Shown here one piece after another: positions 52,256-59,568 of a stretch of DNA of 64,000 bases. Under the pieces are notes generated by a model. It saw only the letters and a list, made by a program, of their open reading frames with translations, had not been told where the DNA came from and made no database searches. The position numbers and the translations under genes are program-made. Each line of letters opens with the position of its first letter. Positions within the stretch are counted from its first letter, which is position 1. The stretch is from Neobacillus sp. YX16 (GTDB taxonomy: Bacteria; Bacillota; Bacilli; Bacillales; Cytobacillaceae), in the NCBI RefSeq assembly GCF_030123505.1, contig NZ_CP126115.1, positions 5,904,001 through 5,968,000 on the forward strand, in the 5' to 3' direction.

Positions 52256-54082
52256 TTATTTTTTTAAATGGAAAGGTACAGTGGTAACAATCACGTTTCT
52301 CCGATATAGCAAGAAAGACTTAATCAATAAGCTTGATTGATTATGGAGAATATTGTGCCAGCCTTTCTTAGTGATAAATTGTGGGATGACCACTGTTACT
52401 TGATAGTTAGATTCGCTCGCTTTATGTTCAACTGTATCAACAAACTTAGTTAATGGAGTTATGATACTTCTGTAATGAGAGTGCAGCGTTACCAGTCTTA
52501 CGTCAGGTTGCCACTTTTTCCACTTTTCTTCAAACTTATGCTCGTCATCTCTTTCAAAAGCCACATAAACGGCAATAATTTGATCTGGCTTAAGTGATTT
52601 GGCATAGTTTATTGAGTTTTCTACCACATGAGTAATGCCAGCCACTGGAACAATGAGTACATTCCCCTCAATCTGTAAAGCGGGCTCACATGTAGTAATC
52701 CTCAATTGATCCCCTACTGCATCATAATGTTTTTTAATTCGGTGGAAAATAAAAATAATAATCGGTAGAAAAACTAAAATTGACCAGACTTGATTGAATT
52801 TAGTTAAGAAGAACATTAATGTGACAATGAAACTAATTAATGCACCCGTTGTATTAATAATAAATTTCGGCACCCAGCCTTGAGGCTTTTCTCGAATCCA
52901 TTTAACCATCATTCCTGTTTGAGACAATGTAAATGGAACAAACACTCCGACTGCGTAAAGTGGGATAAGATGCTCGGTTTCTGCATGAAAAGCAAGGATT
53001 AATATAATCGAAGCTAGACCAAGTATGAGGATACCGTTTGAATATCCTAATCGGTCACCTCTCATCAGAAACATCCTTGGAATAAACTTATCTTTAGCAA
53101 GATTAACCGCTAGCAATGGGAATGCAGAATATCCAGTGTTGGCAGCAAGGATTAATATTAAGGCTGTAGTTCCTTGAATAAAGAAATACATATAATTCCG
53201 TCCAAAGACATCCTCTGCAATTTGTGAAACAACCGTTACCTCAGCTCTTGGAGCAGTTCCATAATAATAGGCTAAAGTTATGATTCCTGAAAACAAGATA
53301 GCAAGCAAAATCCCCATCATTATTAGCGTTTTAGCAGCATTGTTTGGTGCTGGATCTTTAAAGTTTGGTATGGCATTAGATATGGCTTCAACACCTGTTA
53401 ATGCTGAACTTCCTGAAGCAAACGCCCTTAATAAAATAAATAAACTGATCCCCGCCACAGGTGTACCTAAAGGGGTGTGTAATTCAGGAGTAACACCGCC
53501 TGTTAAAATGTTGTATATACCCACACCAATTAAAATGAACAAGGCTAGAACGAATAAGTACACGGGGTAGGCTAATATTGAAGCGGACTCCGTTACTCCT
53601 CTTAAATTCAAAAGTGTAATAAAAATTACAAATACAATGGCAATTTCCACATTATAATTATGTAAGGTGGGAAAGGCAGAAGTTAAAGCATCAGTCCCAG
53701 CAGACACACTTACAGCAACCGTAAGAATATAGTCTACTAAAAGAGAACCACCAGCAATTAAGCCTGGATTTACTCCTAAATTATTTTTCGAAACAACATA
53801 TGCTCCTCCTCCATGAGGATAAGCAAATATGATTTGCCGATAGGACAGTATGAGAGCTGTTAAAAGAATTAACACACCCACTGCTATAGGAATGGAGTAC
53901 CAAAATGCTGCTGCTCCTATTGTTGCCAACACGATTAGTATTTGTTCAGGACCATATGCCACCGATGACAGTGCATCGGAGGATAGAATTGCTAATGCTT
54001 TTGTTTTGTTTATTTTTTGTTCCCCTAATTCATGTGATTTCAGAGGTCTTCCAATTAAAAACCTTTTTATTGATGAAAACAT
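52256..54082 (-). CDS. kimA: High-affinity potassium importer KimA
   Basis: 608 residues, the KimA (YdaO) length. The opening FSSIKRFLIGRPLKSHELGE and ALAILSSDALSSVAYGPEQI match B. subtilis KimA closely, as do SYRQIIFAYPHGGGAYVVS and FITKKGWHNILHNQSSLL near the end. Twelve membrane helices of the APC fold are followed by a cytoplasmic domain (about 460-608). KimA takes up K+ with H+ and is controlled by c-di-AMP both as protein and through a ydaO riboswitch. A riboswitch-like leader lies upstream. Confidence 0.95.
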   Translation of the reverse strand: MFSSIKRFLIGRPLKSHELGEQKINKTKALAILSSDALSSVAYGPEQILIVLATIGAAAFWYSIPIAVGVLILLTALILSYRQIIFAYPHGGGAYVVSKNNLGVNPGLIAGGSLLVDYILTVAVSVSAGTDALTSAFPTLHNYNVEIAIVFVIFITLLNLRGVTESASILAYPVYLFVLALFILIGVGIYNILTGGVTPELHTPLGTPVAGISLFILLRAFASGSSALTGVEAISNAIPNFKDPAPNNAAKTLIMMGILLAILFSGIITLAYYYGTAPRAEVTVVSQIAEDVFGRNYMYFFIQGTTALILILAANTGYSAFPLLAVNLAKDKFIPRMFLMRGDRLGYSNGILILGLASIILILAFHAETEHLIPLYAVGVFVPFTLSQTGMMVKWIREKPQGWVPKFIINTTGALISFIVTLMFFLTKFNQVWSILVFLPIIIFIFHRIKKHYDAVGDQLRITTCEPALQIEGNVLIVPVAGITHVVENSINYAKSLKPDQIIAVYVAFERDDEHKFEEKWKKWQPDVRLVTLHSHYRSIITPLTKFVDTVEHKASESNYQVTVVIPQFITKKGWHNILHNQSSLLIKSFLLYRRNVIVTTVPFHLKK

Positions 54083-54245
54083 TCATTACTCACCGCCCAA
54101 TTATGTAATAAGTTATGTCACTATATTGCCCCATAAAAAAATTTTTTCTCAAACTGCAGTAAAAAAGGCCTACAAGACATAGTTAATAGACCTGTAGACA
54201 CGTCATTTTTCGTGTATCACAAGCTCCACCTTTCTTCTCATGTAA

Positions 54246-54316
54246 CGCTTCCGAGGTTAGCTGTCGGATTCGGGCCATTGAGTAGCCCTACCTTTAAAAA
54301 AAAGCATTAAAACCCA
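54246..54316 (-). promoter_or_regulatory. Degenerate/partial c-di-AMP (ydaO) riboswitch in the kimA leader
   Basis: Reading leftward, GGGCTACTC, CCCGAATCCGACAGCTAACC and TCGGAAGCGTTA match the 3' half of the ydaO aptamer. TAATGC upstream could pair with GCGTTA as P1. The usual 5' half with GGAACC...GGGGTGAAT is not recognisable. A CTACA/TGTAG hairpin plus T run (54160-54195) follows, an expected terminator, then kimA. Binding ability is doubtful. Confidence 0.6.
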
Positions 54317-54394
54317 ATAAAACGGAAAGATTATATAACAGATAGAAAAAATACCCATAAAAAATATAAGAACCTATTTCAAAGGAGGATTAAC

Positions 54395-54523
54395 ATGTTC
54401 AAAGAAAATAGACCATTATTAACTGATGAATTTTTAGATGAGTTAGCTAATGAAATTAACCAGCAATATGGAGGTCCCATAAAAGAACAAAATGAGGAAC
54501 CCATAAATAATGATCAAAAATAA
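54395..54523 (+). CDS. 42-residue acidic small protein
   Basis: ATG 54395 with AAAGGAGG six bases upstream. Product begins MFKENRPLLTDEFLDELANE then INQQYGGPIKEQNEEP. A tiny hydrophilic protein of a type I have seen in Bacillaceae without function. It is divergent from kimA, within the region between the two riboswitch-like leaders. Confidence 0.6.
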   Translation: MFKENRPLLTDEFLDELANEINQQYGGPIKEQNEEPINNDQK

Positions 54524-54618
54524 GATGAATTCCTTTAAAAGCCATCCCCAATTTTGATCGTCAACCTCATGGTGTGTGCAGTTTTTCCCCCTGGACTTAA
54601 CTTGAGAAAAATAAAAAA

Positions 54619-54637
54619 AGCTGCAACAAAGGCAGCT
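54619..54637 (-). terminator. Terminator of the zinc-ribbon/gp49-like gene
   Basis: AGCTGC / GCAGCT with a seven-base loop and a seven-T run on the minus strand. Confidence 0.75.
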
Positions 54638-54664
54638 CCAACCTTTACTTTTATCGATGGACAA

Positions 54665-55033
54665 TTATTTTAAATATGCTCCTAACGCTACCATAGCATT
54701 CTTTAATGCTTGTTCATATGCTTTATCTTTCCCAATCACTAAACGGAAGTCAGACTTATCTCGCACTGTTGACCGCCCTTCTACTTCATAACCATTTTCA
54801 AAGATAAGGAGACAAATGGTTGTTTTATCGCTCATACGGTGAAATTTTTTCTCAACTATCATTTCTTCTAACTTAATTCGTTTATCATTTTTAAGCTCAG
54901 CTGTTCTTGAATAAGGGGTTACCACATGGTCGTAAAAATGTTTATTCTTACATGTAACTAAAAGAATTTTTTCTCCACTATGTTCTACGTTGTTAATTTC
55001 TCCACATTTTGGACATATACTTTCGATAAACAT
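54665..55033 (-). CDS. Zinc-ribbon plus phage gp49-like domain protein
   Basis: 122 residues from ATG 55033 with GGGAGAG upstream. N-terminal zinc ribbon CPKCGEI ... LVTCKNKHFY (about 7-33), then a C-terminal segment ENGYEVEGRSTVRDKSDFRL and IGKDKAYEQALKNAMVALGAYL, resembling the phage gp49-type domain. Otherwise not recognised. No other phage genes are near. Confidence 0.6.
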   Translation of the reverse strand: MFIESICPKCGEINNVEHSGEKILLVTCKNKHFYDHVVTPYSRTAELKNDKRIKLEEMIVEKKFHRMSDKTTICLLIFENGYEVEGRSTVRDKSDFRLVIGKDKAYEQALKNAMVALGAYLK

Positions 55034-55494
55034 TTTCCTCTCTCCCTTTAAATTAATTTCTTTAACTGTATATATAATCAAGTAAATTTCTTATACAGAA
55101 ATATAAATCAATGCACCTACAAATAATGATTTCTTGAAAATTTAATTCCTTCTTCCACCCCTATCTTTCAATGAAACTGCCCTCACCTCCTAAATAACAA
55201 ATTCTACGGATACTATAAAGAAGGGTAAAAAAATAGACCAATGAATACTCGTTCCCCAATTGAATCAATTGCAAACAATTACCAAAATAAAATATCAAAT
55301 AAAGATATCTCACTTAGGATATTGTTGATTGAATTGATCAACATATTGGAGAAAAAGTAACATTGGTCTACTTAACGCCTAGTTAGCATTACTGCTCTCT
55401 TTGCGTTCTGTCTTCCATATTCCTTTTTCCTAAAATAGGCATAATAAAAAGACCTACTTACTTCTCAAGCTGCCCTTTTGCTAATAAACAAAAA
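55034..55494. other. 460-bp region between the orphan riboswitch terminator and the next gene
   Basis: AT-rich, with an ordinary mix of short stop-ridden frames in all directions. If a gene was once controlled by the riboswitch at 55523, it should have begun here on the minus strand; none is recognisable. Confidence 0.5.
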
Positions 55495-55522
55495 AGCCCC
55501 CTGAATTAGGCGGTCTTTTAGA
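55495..55522 (-). terminator. Expression-platform terminator of the orphan c-di-AMP riboswitch
   Basis: Reading leftward, GGTC/GACC then CCGCCT/AGGGGGC followed by TTTTTT, directly after the aptamer. c-di-AMP riboswitches are OFF switches that favour such a terminator. Confidence 0.7.
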
Positions 55523-55656
55523 CCTCCCTCGCTTTAGCCGACGAAGTTAGCTGACGGGTAGGATGGCGAAAGAGTATCTCATCCCTTCTGGTTACACAGA
55601 ATTAACCCCAAAAAATTGGTTCCTCCGTTCCTGAGTTCAATCAGGATTAAGCCGGT
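55523..55656 (-). promoter_or_regulatory. c-di-AMP (ydaO/yuaA) riboswitch, apparently intact
   Basis: Leftward: CCGGCTTAATCC (P1), GGAACGGAGGAACCA, TTTTGGGGTTAATTC, AGGGATGAGATACTC, then TACCCGTCAGCTAACTTCGT and CGGCTAAAGCGAGGGAGG. These segments in this order are the ydaO consensus, including both halves of the pseudo-symmetric aptamer. Its terminator follows, but no gene does for 460 bases, and the next minus-strand gene (54665) is an unlikely target. kimA is 1.4 kb further on. Confidence 0.8.
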
Positions 55657-55814
55657 TTATTAATTTGAATACTATAATTGTATGCCTCAGAAACACTGCT
55701 TGTAAATCGCTATATTTGACTGAATATTTCTACTTTACACGATTTTTTTGAAAAAACATTAGAATTCCTTTATTTTTCTCACCATATCTCATTTTTTTAT
55801 TTTCATTTTTCTTA
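55657..55814. other. Upstream region of the riboswitch and DUF2294 gene
   Basis: Divergent promoter region. A leftward TATAGT (about 55672) could be the -10 of the riboswitch. Nothing else recognised. Confidence 0.35.
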
Positions 55815-55844
55815 TTGACATGACTTTAATTCTGAAAGTAGTAT
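55815..55844 (+). promoter_or_regulatory. Sigma-A promoter of the DUF2294 gene
   Basis: TTGACA (55815-55820), 18-base spacer, TAGTAT (55839-55844), 45 bases before the gene start. The -35 is a perfect match. Confidence 0.7.
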
Positions 55845-55888
55845 TATGTTCATAATAAAGTTGTTTAAATCATCCGGGGGTTTAAAAG

Positions 55889-56257
55889 ATGCCTATTTCA
55901 AAAAAGAAACTAGAAGCTGAGATTAGCTCAGCCTTTATAAAATTTCAAAGGGAATTACTTGGTCGGGGTCCACAAGAGGCGAAAACATACATTGTTCAAG
56001 ATATGGTTATAACTCGCTTCAAAGGAGTATTGACTACAGAAGAAAAGCATCTTGTAAACGATGATACTGGAAGAAGACTGGTAAAAAAAATGAGACAAGT
56101 CCTCCGCGAAATGTACAGCAATGAGTATGAAAACATAGTAGAAAACCTTACTCATTGCAAAGTTCTTTCCAGTCACAGTGATATTAGCACAAAGTTGGGA
56201 GAGAGAATTGAGGTATTTATTGTTGATAAGGACTTAGAAAAATTATTAATAGAGTAA
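55889..56257 (+). CDS. DUF2294-family protein
   Basis: 122 residues; GGGGG upstream of the ATG. SAFIKFQRELLGRGPQEAKT, then VTRFKGVLTTEEKHL-like ITRFKGVLTTEEKHLVNDD and VLREMYSNEYENIVENLT are the conserved blocks of DUF2294, small cytoplasmic proteins found with Na+/stress genes in Firmicutes and cyanobacteria. Role unknown. Confidence 0.88.
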   Translation: MPISKKKLEAEISSAFIKFQRELLGRGPQEAKTYIVQDMVITRFKGVLTTEEKHLVNDDTGRRLVKKMRQVLREMYSNEYENIVENLTHCKVLSSHSDISTKLGERIEVFIVDKDLEKLLIE

Positions 56258-56307
56258 TATTACTATCTTATTTTTCGCATTGTGGGTGATTTCCTTCTTC
56301 AACTGAT

Positions 56308-56430
56308 ATGGTTCTTCTTTATAATATTGATGAATTACGTATAAATGGAATCCCCAATAAGGGCAATTTACTCGCGTTCCTAGATGAAATGAATATGTTG
56401 GATGTGCATCGGCGAATCAGTTTAAACTAG
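56308..56430 (+). CDS. Doubtful 40-residue ORF
   Basis: ATG 56308 opens MVLLYNIDELRINGIPNKGN then LLAFLDEMNMLDVHRRISLN. Composition is protein-like but there is no ribosome binding site, and it begins at a dispersed-repeat trace (CCTTCTTCAACTGATATGG). Possibly a gene remnant. Confidence 0.2.
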   Translation: MVLLYNIDELRINGIPNKGNLLAFLDEMNMLDVHRRISLN

Positions 56431-56480
56431 TAAATGTGAATGATGCAAATTCAGAACTTAACAAAATCGGAGGAATAAAA

Positions 56481-56750
56481 ATGGCAAAAACAAACCTGTG
56501 TCAAAGCTGTGGCATGCCCATGAAAGTGTCAAGTGACTTTGGAACTAAAAAGGATGGGACACCGTCAGAAAAATACTGTCACTATTGTTACGAAAATGGT
56601 GAATGGATACAGCCTGATGTAACATTCGATGAATTTTATGCATTCAGTTTAAAAAGGTTTCAGGAGTCAGATATGAATCGGGTTGAAAAATTTTTTCTCA
56701 ATAAAATGTATACAAAAAAATTCTTAAAAAAATTAGAGCGCTGGCGCTAA
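56481..56750 (+). CDS. Putative zinc-ribbon domain protein
   Basis: 89 residues from ATG 56481 with CGGAGG upstream. NLCQSCGMPMKVSSDFGTKK then YCHYCYENGEW is the Zn_ribbon_2 (PF12674-type) signature: CxxC near residues 7-10 and CxxC near 33-36. The helical tail is basic (KKFLKKLERWR). Function unknown. Confidence 0.88.
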   Translation: MAKTNLCQSCGMPMKVSSDFGTKKDGTPSEKYCHYCYENGEWIQPDVTFDEFYAFSLKRFQESDMNRVEKFFLNKMYTKKFLKKLERWR

Positions 56751-56890
56751 AACAAACCTCCAAATCATGTTGAATGTACATAATCCCTAGGTTGTTCCCC
56801 AAGGCTTCAACCCACTCCTTTAACACTTAATAGCATAAAAAAAGACCGTCTATTGACAGTCCAGTTCTTATACTAAAGCACCCATTCGTA

Positions 56891-56990
56891 ATATAAGGTT
56901 AGCCAGTTTTTTCTGGTTGGCCTTTTTGTTTATGGTCTTATTATTACGGTAGTCGGGGTAGAACGTCGCACCCGTGGGAATCAATCCCCT
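56891..56990 (+). repeat. Solo copy of the IS110 leader, 100 bp, in a dispersed repeat
   Basis: From ATTCGTAATATAAGG through the GGTTAGCCAG/CTGGTTGGCC hairpin to GTAGAACGTCGCACCCGTGG and AATCAATCCC it is almost identical to 20146-20249 of the IS110 element. It then jumps directly into CTAAGTTTAAGTACATTTC, the right half of the repeat. The transposase and second half of the leader are absent, as if deleted between the CCC(G)TTAG of the leader and that of the flank. Confidence 0.85.
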
Positions 56991-57175
56991 AAGTTTAAGT
57001 ACATTTCTTCGCAAGCTATTCAACGGTCCATTCGAATAAAGTTGAAGTCTTACAGACCCAGGTTCAATTATGTTTGTTTTGTTAGCCCAAAAAAAGCACC
57101 CTAAGGATGCTTATTTTGTCATTTTAATCTTTCCTCCATTTCCAGTGTCGGGAAGTAATCACCAAACTCAAATAT

Positions 57176-58489
57176 TTAGTTACTAGTTAGTGTATTCTGG
57201 AGGCGATTTGCTTCTGCGATCACTTTTTCTTCATCGATCGTTAAACATCTGCCGTCCTTTACAATTGCCTTCCCATCAATATAGACATCGCATACATCGC
57301 TTCCGCGTGCCGCATAAAGTAAATGTGAATATGCTGTACTAATTGGTTGTAGATGCTCCTTATCATAAGGATAAATGGTTATATAATCTGCCTTCTTATT
57401 TGCTTCAAGAGAGCCCGTATGTTCCATACCAATGACTTCAGCCCCACCCCGAGTAGCCAAGGTTAACGCAGTTTGTGCAGAGAATTTAGTAGCATCTTTA
57501 TAAATCCCTTTTTGTAGTAATGCAGCAGTTCTAACTTCTTCAAACATATCCAGATTGTTATTCGAAGCTGTGCTATCTGTTGCAATACCTACTTTAACCC
57601 CAGCTTGTAAAAGACTAACAACATCCGCAATACCTGAACCTAGCTTCAAATTACTAATTGGATTGTGAGCAACTCGTACATCATGTTGCTTTAAAATTGC
57701 TCTCTCTTCATCGTTAAGTATTACACCATGAGCCATTACTGTTAGTTGATCAAAGATACCTAATTTGCGAAGATGCTCGACAGGTCGATTTCCATAACGA
57801 GTTTCGATGTCTAAGATTTCGAAATCAGTTTCTGATACATGGATGTGTATCATTAACTCATTTTCCTTTGCAATTCGAGCGGTTTCTATAAGTGTTTCCG
57901 GGGTACAAGCATAAGGGCTATGAGGTGCAACCATCGTTGTTAGACGCCCATTAGCAACCATTTTATAGTTTTTAGAAAACTGCTCTGCCCTCATAAGATT
58001 CATTTTCTGCTCTTTTTCTGTGCCGAAGCTAAAAATCGAATAAGAAAAGGCTCCACGAATTCCTGTTTCACTAATTGTTTCCATTACAGCGCTCGGTTCA
58101 ATACCGGTAGGATTAAACATATCTGAGAATGTAGTGGTTCCCGACTTTACCATCTCCAAAATGCCAAGTTGTGCACTCACTGAGGCAATCTCCGTTGTAA
58201 ATTGCTTTTCAATTGGCCATATTTTAGTTTCAAGCCAAGGCTTTAGCAGCATATCATCTCCAATACCACGTAAAAGAGTCATTAAAATATGAGAATGGGT
58301 ATTCACGAGACCAGGCATAACCCATTTACCTGCAAGATCCACTACTTGGTCTACATCCGTCAGTAGCTCTTCAGAACGTTCGCCTATATAGGAAATAAGT
58401 TCATCTTGTACAACCATCATACCGTTTTTAAAGATTCGATTCTCCTTATCCATAGTAAAAAAAGTAGCATTAACATAAATTGTTTTCAA
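57176..58489 (-). CDS. mtaD: Amidohydrolase, MTA/SAH/adenosine deaminase type (TrzA/AtzA/MtaD family)
   Basis: 437 residues from TTG 58489 (AGGAGG eight bases upstream). Metal-site motifs: GLVNTHSHILMTLLRG (HxH, about 64-66), MIHIHVSETDFE, VMAHGVILNDEE and GIATDSTASNNNLDMFEE (Asp). This is the 5-methylthioadenosine/S-adenosylhomocysteine deaminase branch, converting an adenine-bearing nucleoside to its inosine form. The adenine riboswitch upstream strongly supports a purine substrate. The exact substrate (adenosine, MTA, SAH or adenine) is unproven. Monocistronic. Confidence 0.88.
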   Translation of the reverse strand: MKTIYVNATFFTMDKENRIFKNGMMVVQDELISYIGERSEELLTDVDQVVDLAGKWVMPGLVNTHSHILMTLLRGIGDDMLLKPWLETKIWPIEKQFTTEIASVSAQLGILEMVKSGTTTFSDMFNPTGIEPSAVMETISETGIRGAFSYSIFSFGTEKEQKMNLMRAEQFSKNYKMVANGRLTTMVAPHSPYACTPETLIETARIAKENELMIHIHVSETDFEILDIETRYGNRPVEHLRKLGIFDQLTVMAHGVILNDEERAILKQHDVRVAHNPISNLKLGSGIADVVSLLQAGVKVGIATDSTASNNNLDMFEEVRTAALLQKGIYKDATKFSAQTALTLATRGGAEVIGMEHTGSLEANKKADYITIYPYDKEHLQPISTAYSHLLYAARGSDVCDVYIDGKAIVKDGRCLTIDEEKVIAEANRLQNTLTSN

Positions 58490-58541
58490 TTTAATTTCCT
58501 CCTAAATCGTTTTTGAACATTAAAATAAGTTGATTTTTCAA

Positions 58542-58604
58542 AAAAAAATCCTGATTACGAAGAAAAATGTAAAAAATACATTTTTTTTCGTAATCAGGAT
58601 TTTA
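58542..58604 (-). terminator. Expression-platform terminator of the adenine riboswitch
   Basis: Very long stem: AATCCTGATTACGAA and TTCGTAATCAGGATT with further A/T pairing, then TTTTTTTT. Its 5' arm is the 3' strand of the aptamer (P3/P1), so ligand binding and terminator formation exclude each other. This predicts an ON switch. Confidence 0.85.
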
Positions 58605-58648
58605 CGGTTCCTGGTAGAGACCCTCATACCATATCAATGAGGTTATAC
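58589..58648 (-). promoter_or_regulatory. Adenine-type purine riboswitch
   Basis: Reading leftward: TATAACCTCATTGATATGG, TATGAGGGTCTCTACCAGG, AACCGTAAAATCCTGATTAC. These match the purine aptamer core (TATAA, GATATGG, GTnTCTACC, CCGTAAA). The specificity base in CCTGAT(T)AC is T, which selects adenine over guanine. Located about 100 bases before the amidohydrolase gene. Confidence 0.9.
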
Positions 58649-58908
58649 AATCGATTTATGCTTTTATATAACCAAATGATAAGTGATAAATAAGCAAAGT
58701 TCAACATTTTCTATAATTTGGCATCCTTATTAGGCTGAACCACTTTGTTAATCTACCTTGAAAAATAAACTTCTGTGACTCAAACTAGTATATGAGATTA
58801 ACTTCTAAATATAGAAATGGTTATCAAATAACTCCTATTGAACTAGCGCACCCGATAGTTTAAGAAGAAATCTTTAAAGTTGGAGATCTAAATCATTTAA
58901 AGTCCCAT
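58649..58908. repeat. Promoter region of the riboswitch and a dispersed-repeat copy
   Basis: Upstream of the riboswitch is AT-rich sequence. At 58838-58872, TTGAACTAGCGCACCCGATA then GTTTAAGAAG is a dispersed-repeat copy close to the VOC gene end. Confidence 0.55.
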
Positions 58909-59352
58909 TCAATATTTATCTATTTTCTCCGCCAACTCTAAAATAATTCCCTCTGGACCACGAACGTAACATAACTTATAACTTTCTTCATATTGCTGTA
59001 TCTCACTAAAGATTTCCGTGCCTTTCTTTTTCAATTTTGCAACAATAGCTTCAATATCTTCAACAGCAAAGCAAATATGTCGGATACCCAGCGTATTTGC
59101 AAAAGGTTGCTGAATATCTTTTTCATCTAACGGCGTATAAAATTTGACTAGCTCTATCCATGCCTGACCATCCGGCATCCCCAATCCTACACATGCTGTT
59201 TTAACATCTTTAAGCCCAACTATTCTGTCTAACTGTTCTCCGTCCAATTCCCACTCCGCTTGCACTTCAAGTCCTAAATCAAGAAAAAATGCTTTAGCCT
59301 CTGAAAGATCATTTACGTTTATACTCACATGATCTATTCTATTGATCTTCAT
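58909..59352 (-). CDS. VOC-family (glyoxalase-like) protein
   Basis: 147 residues; GGAGGT before ATG. INRIDHVSINVNDLSEAKAFF with the first metal His, LGIRHICFAVEDIEAIVAKL with the second, and GIILELAEKI with the Glu give the vicinal oxygen chelate fold (glyoxalase I or methylmalonyl-CoA epimerase like). Substrate unknown. Confidence 0.88.
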   Translation of the reverse strand: MKINRIDHVSINVNDLSEAKAFFLDLGLEVQAEWELDGEQLDRIVGLKDVKTACVGLGMPDGQAWIELVKFYTPLDEKDIQQPFANTLGIRHICFAVEDIEAIVAKLKKKGTEIFSEIQQYEESYKLCYVRGPEGIILELAEKIDKY

Positions 59353-59477
59353 ATCTCATACCTCCTATGTTCCTGTTATTTTCAATACCTGTATTCGTGT
59401 AAGGTTTGTTTGAAATTATAATTCGCTTAAAATAGAAAATATCCTTCTTCAACAAACCTGCCACGTTAGCACAAAAA

Positions 59478-59502
59478 GCGATTGCTCTTGTTCAGCAATC
59501 GC
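59478..59502. terminator. Hairpin with CACCC tail
   Basis: GCGATTGCT / AGCAATCGC with a seven-base loop, running into ACCC, just after TGCCACGTTAGC. Another hairpin-plus-dispersed-repeat unit. Confidence 0.7.
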
Positions 59503-59568
59503 ACCCAAATCGCGAGTAAATGACCAAAATGGCTTAAAGTTCACGTATCGAAATCAAATGACAAAAGC

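Noticed and set aside
54443..54664. 73-codon minus-strand frame between kimA and the zinc-ribbon gene
   Set aside because: Covers a terminator and the antisense of the small acidic ORF; no convincing start.
54665..55033. gp49-like gene as evidence of a prophage
   Set aside because: No other phage structural, lysis, integrase or attachment features in the window.
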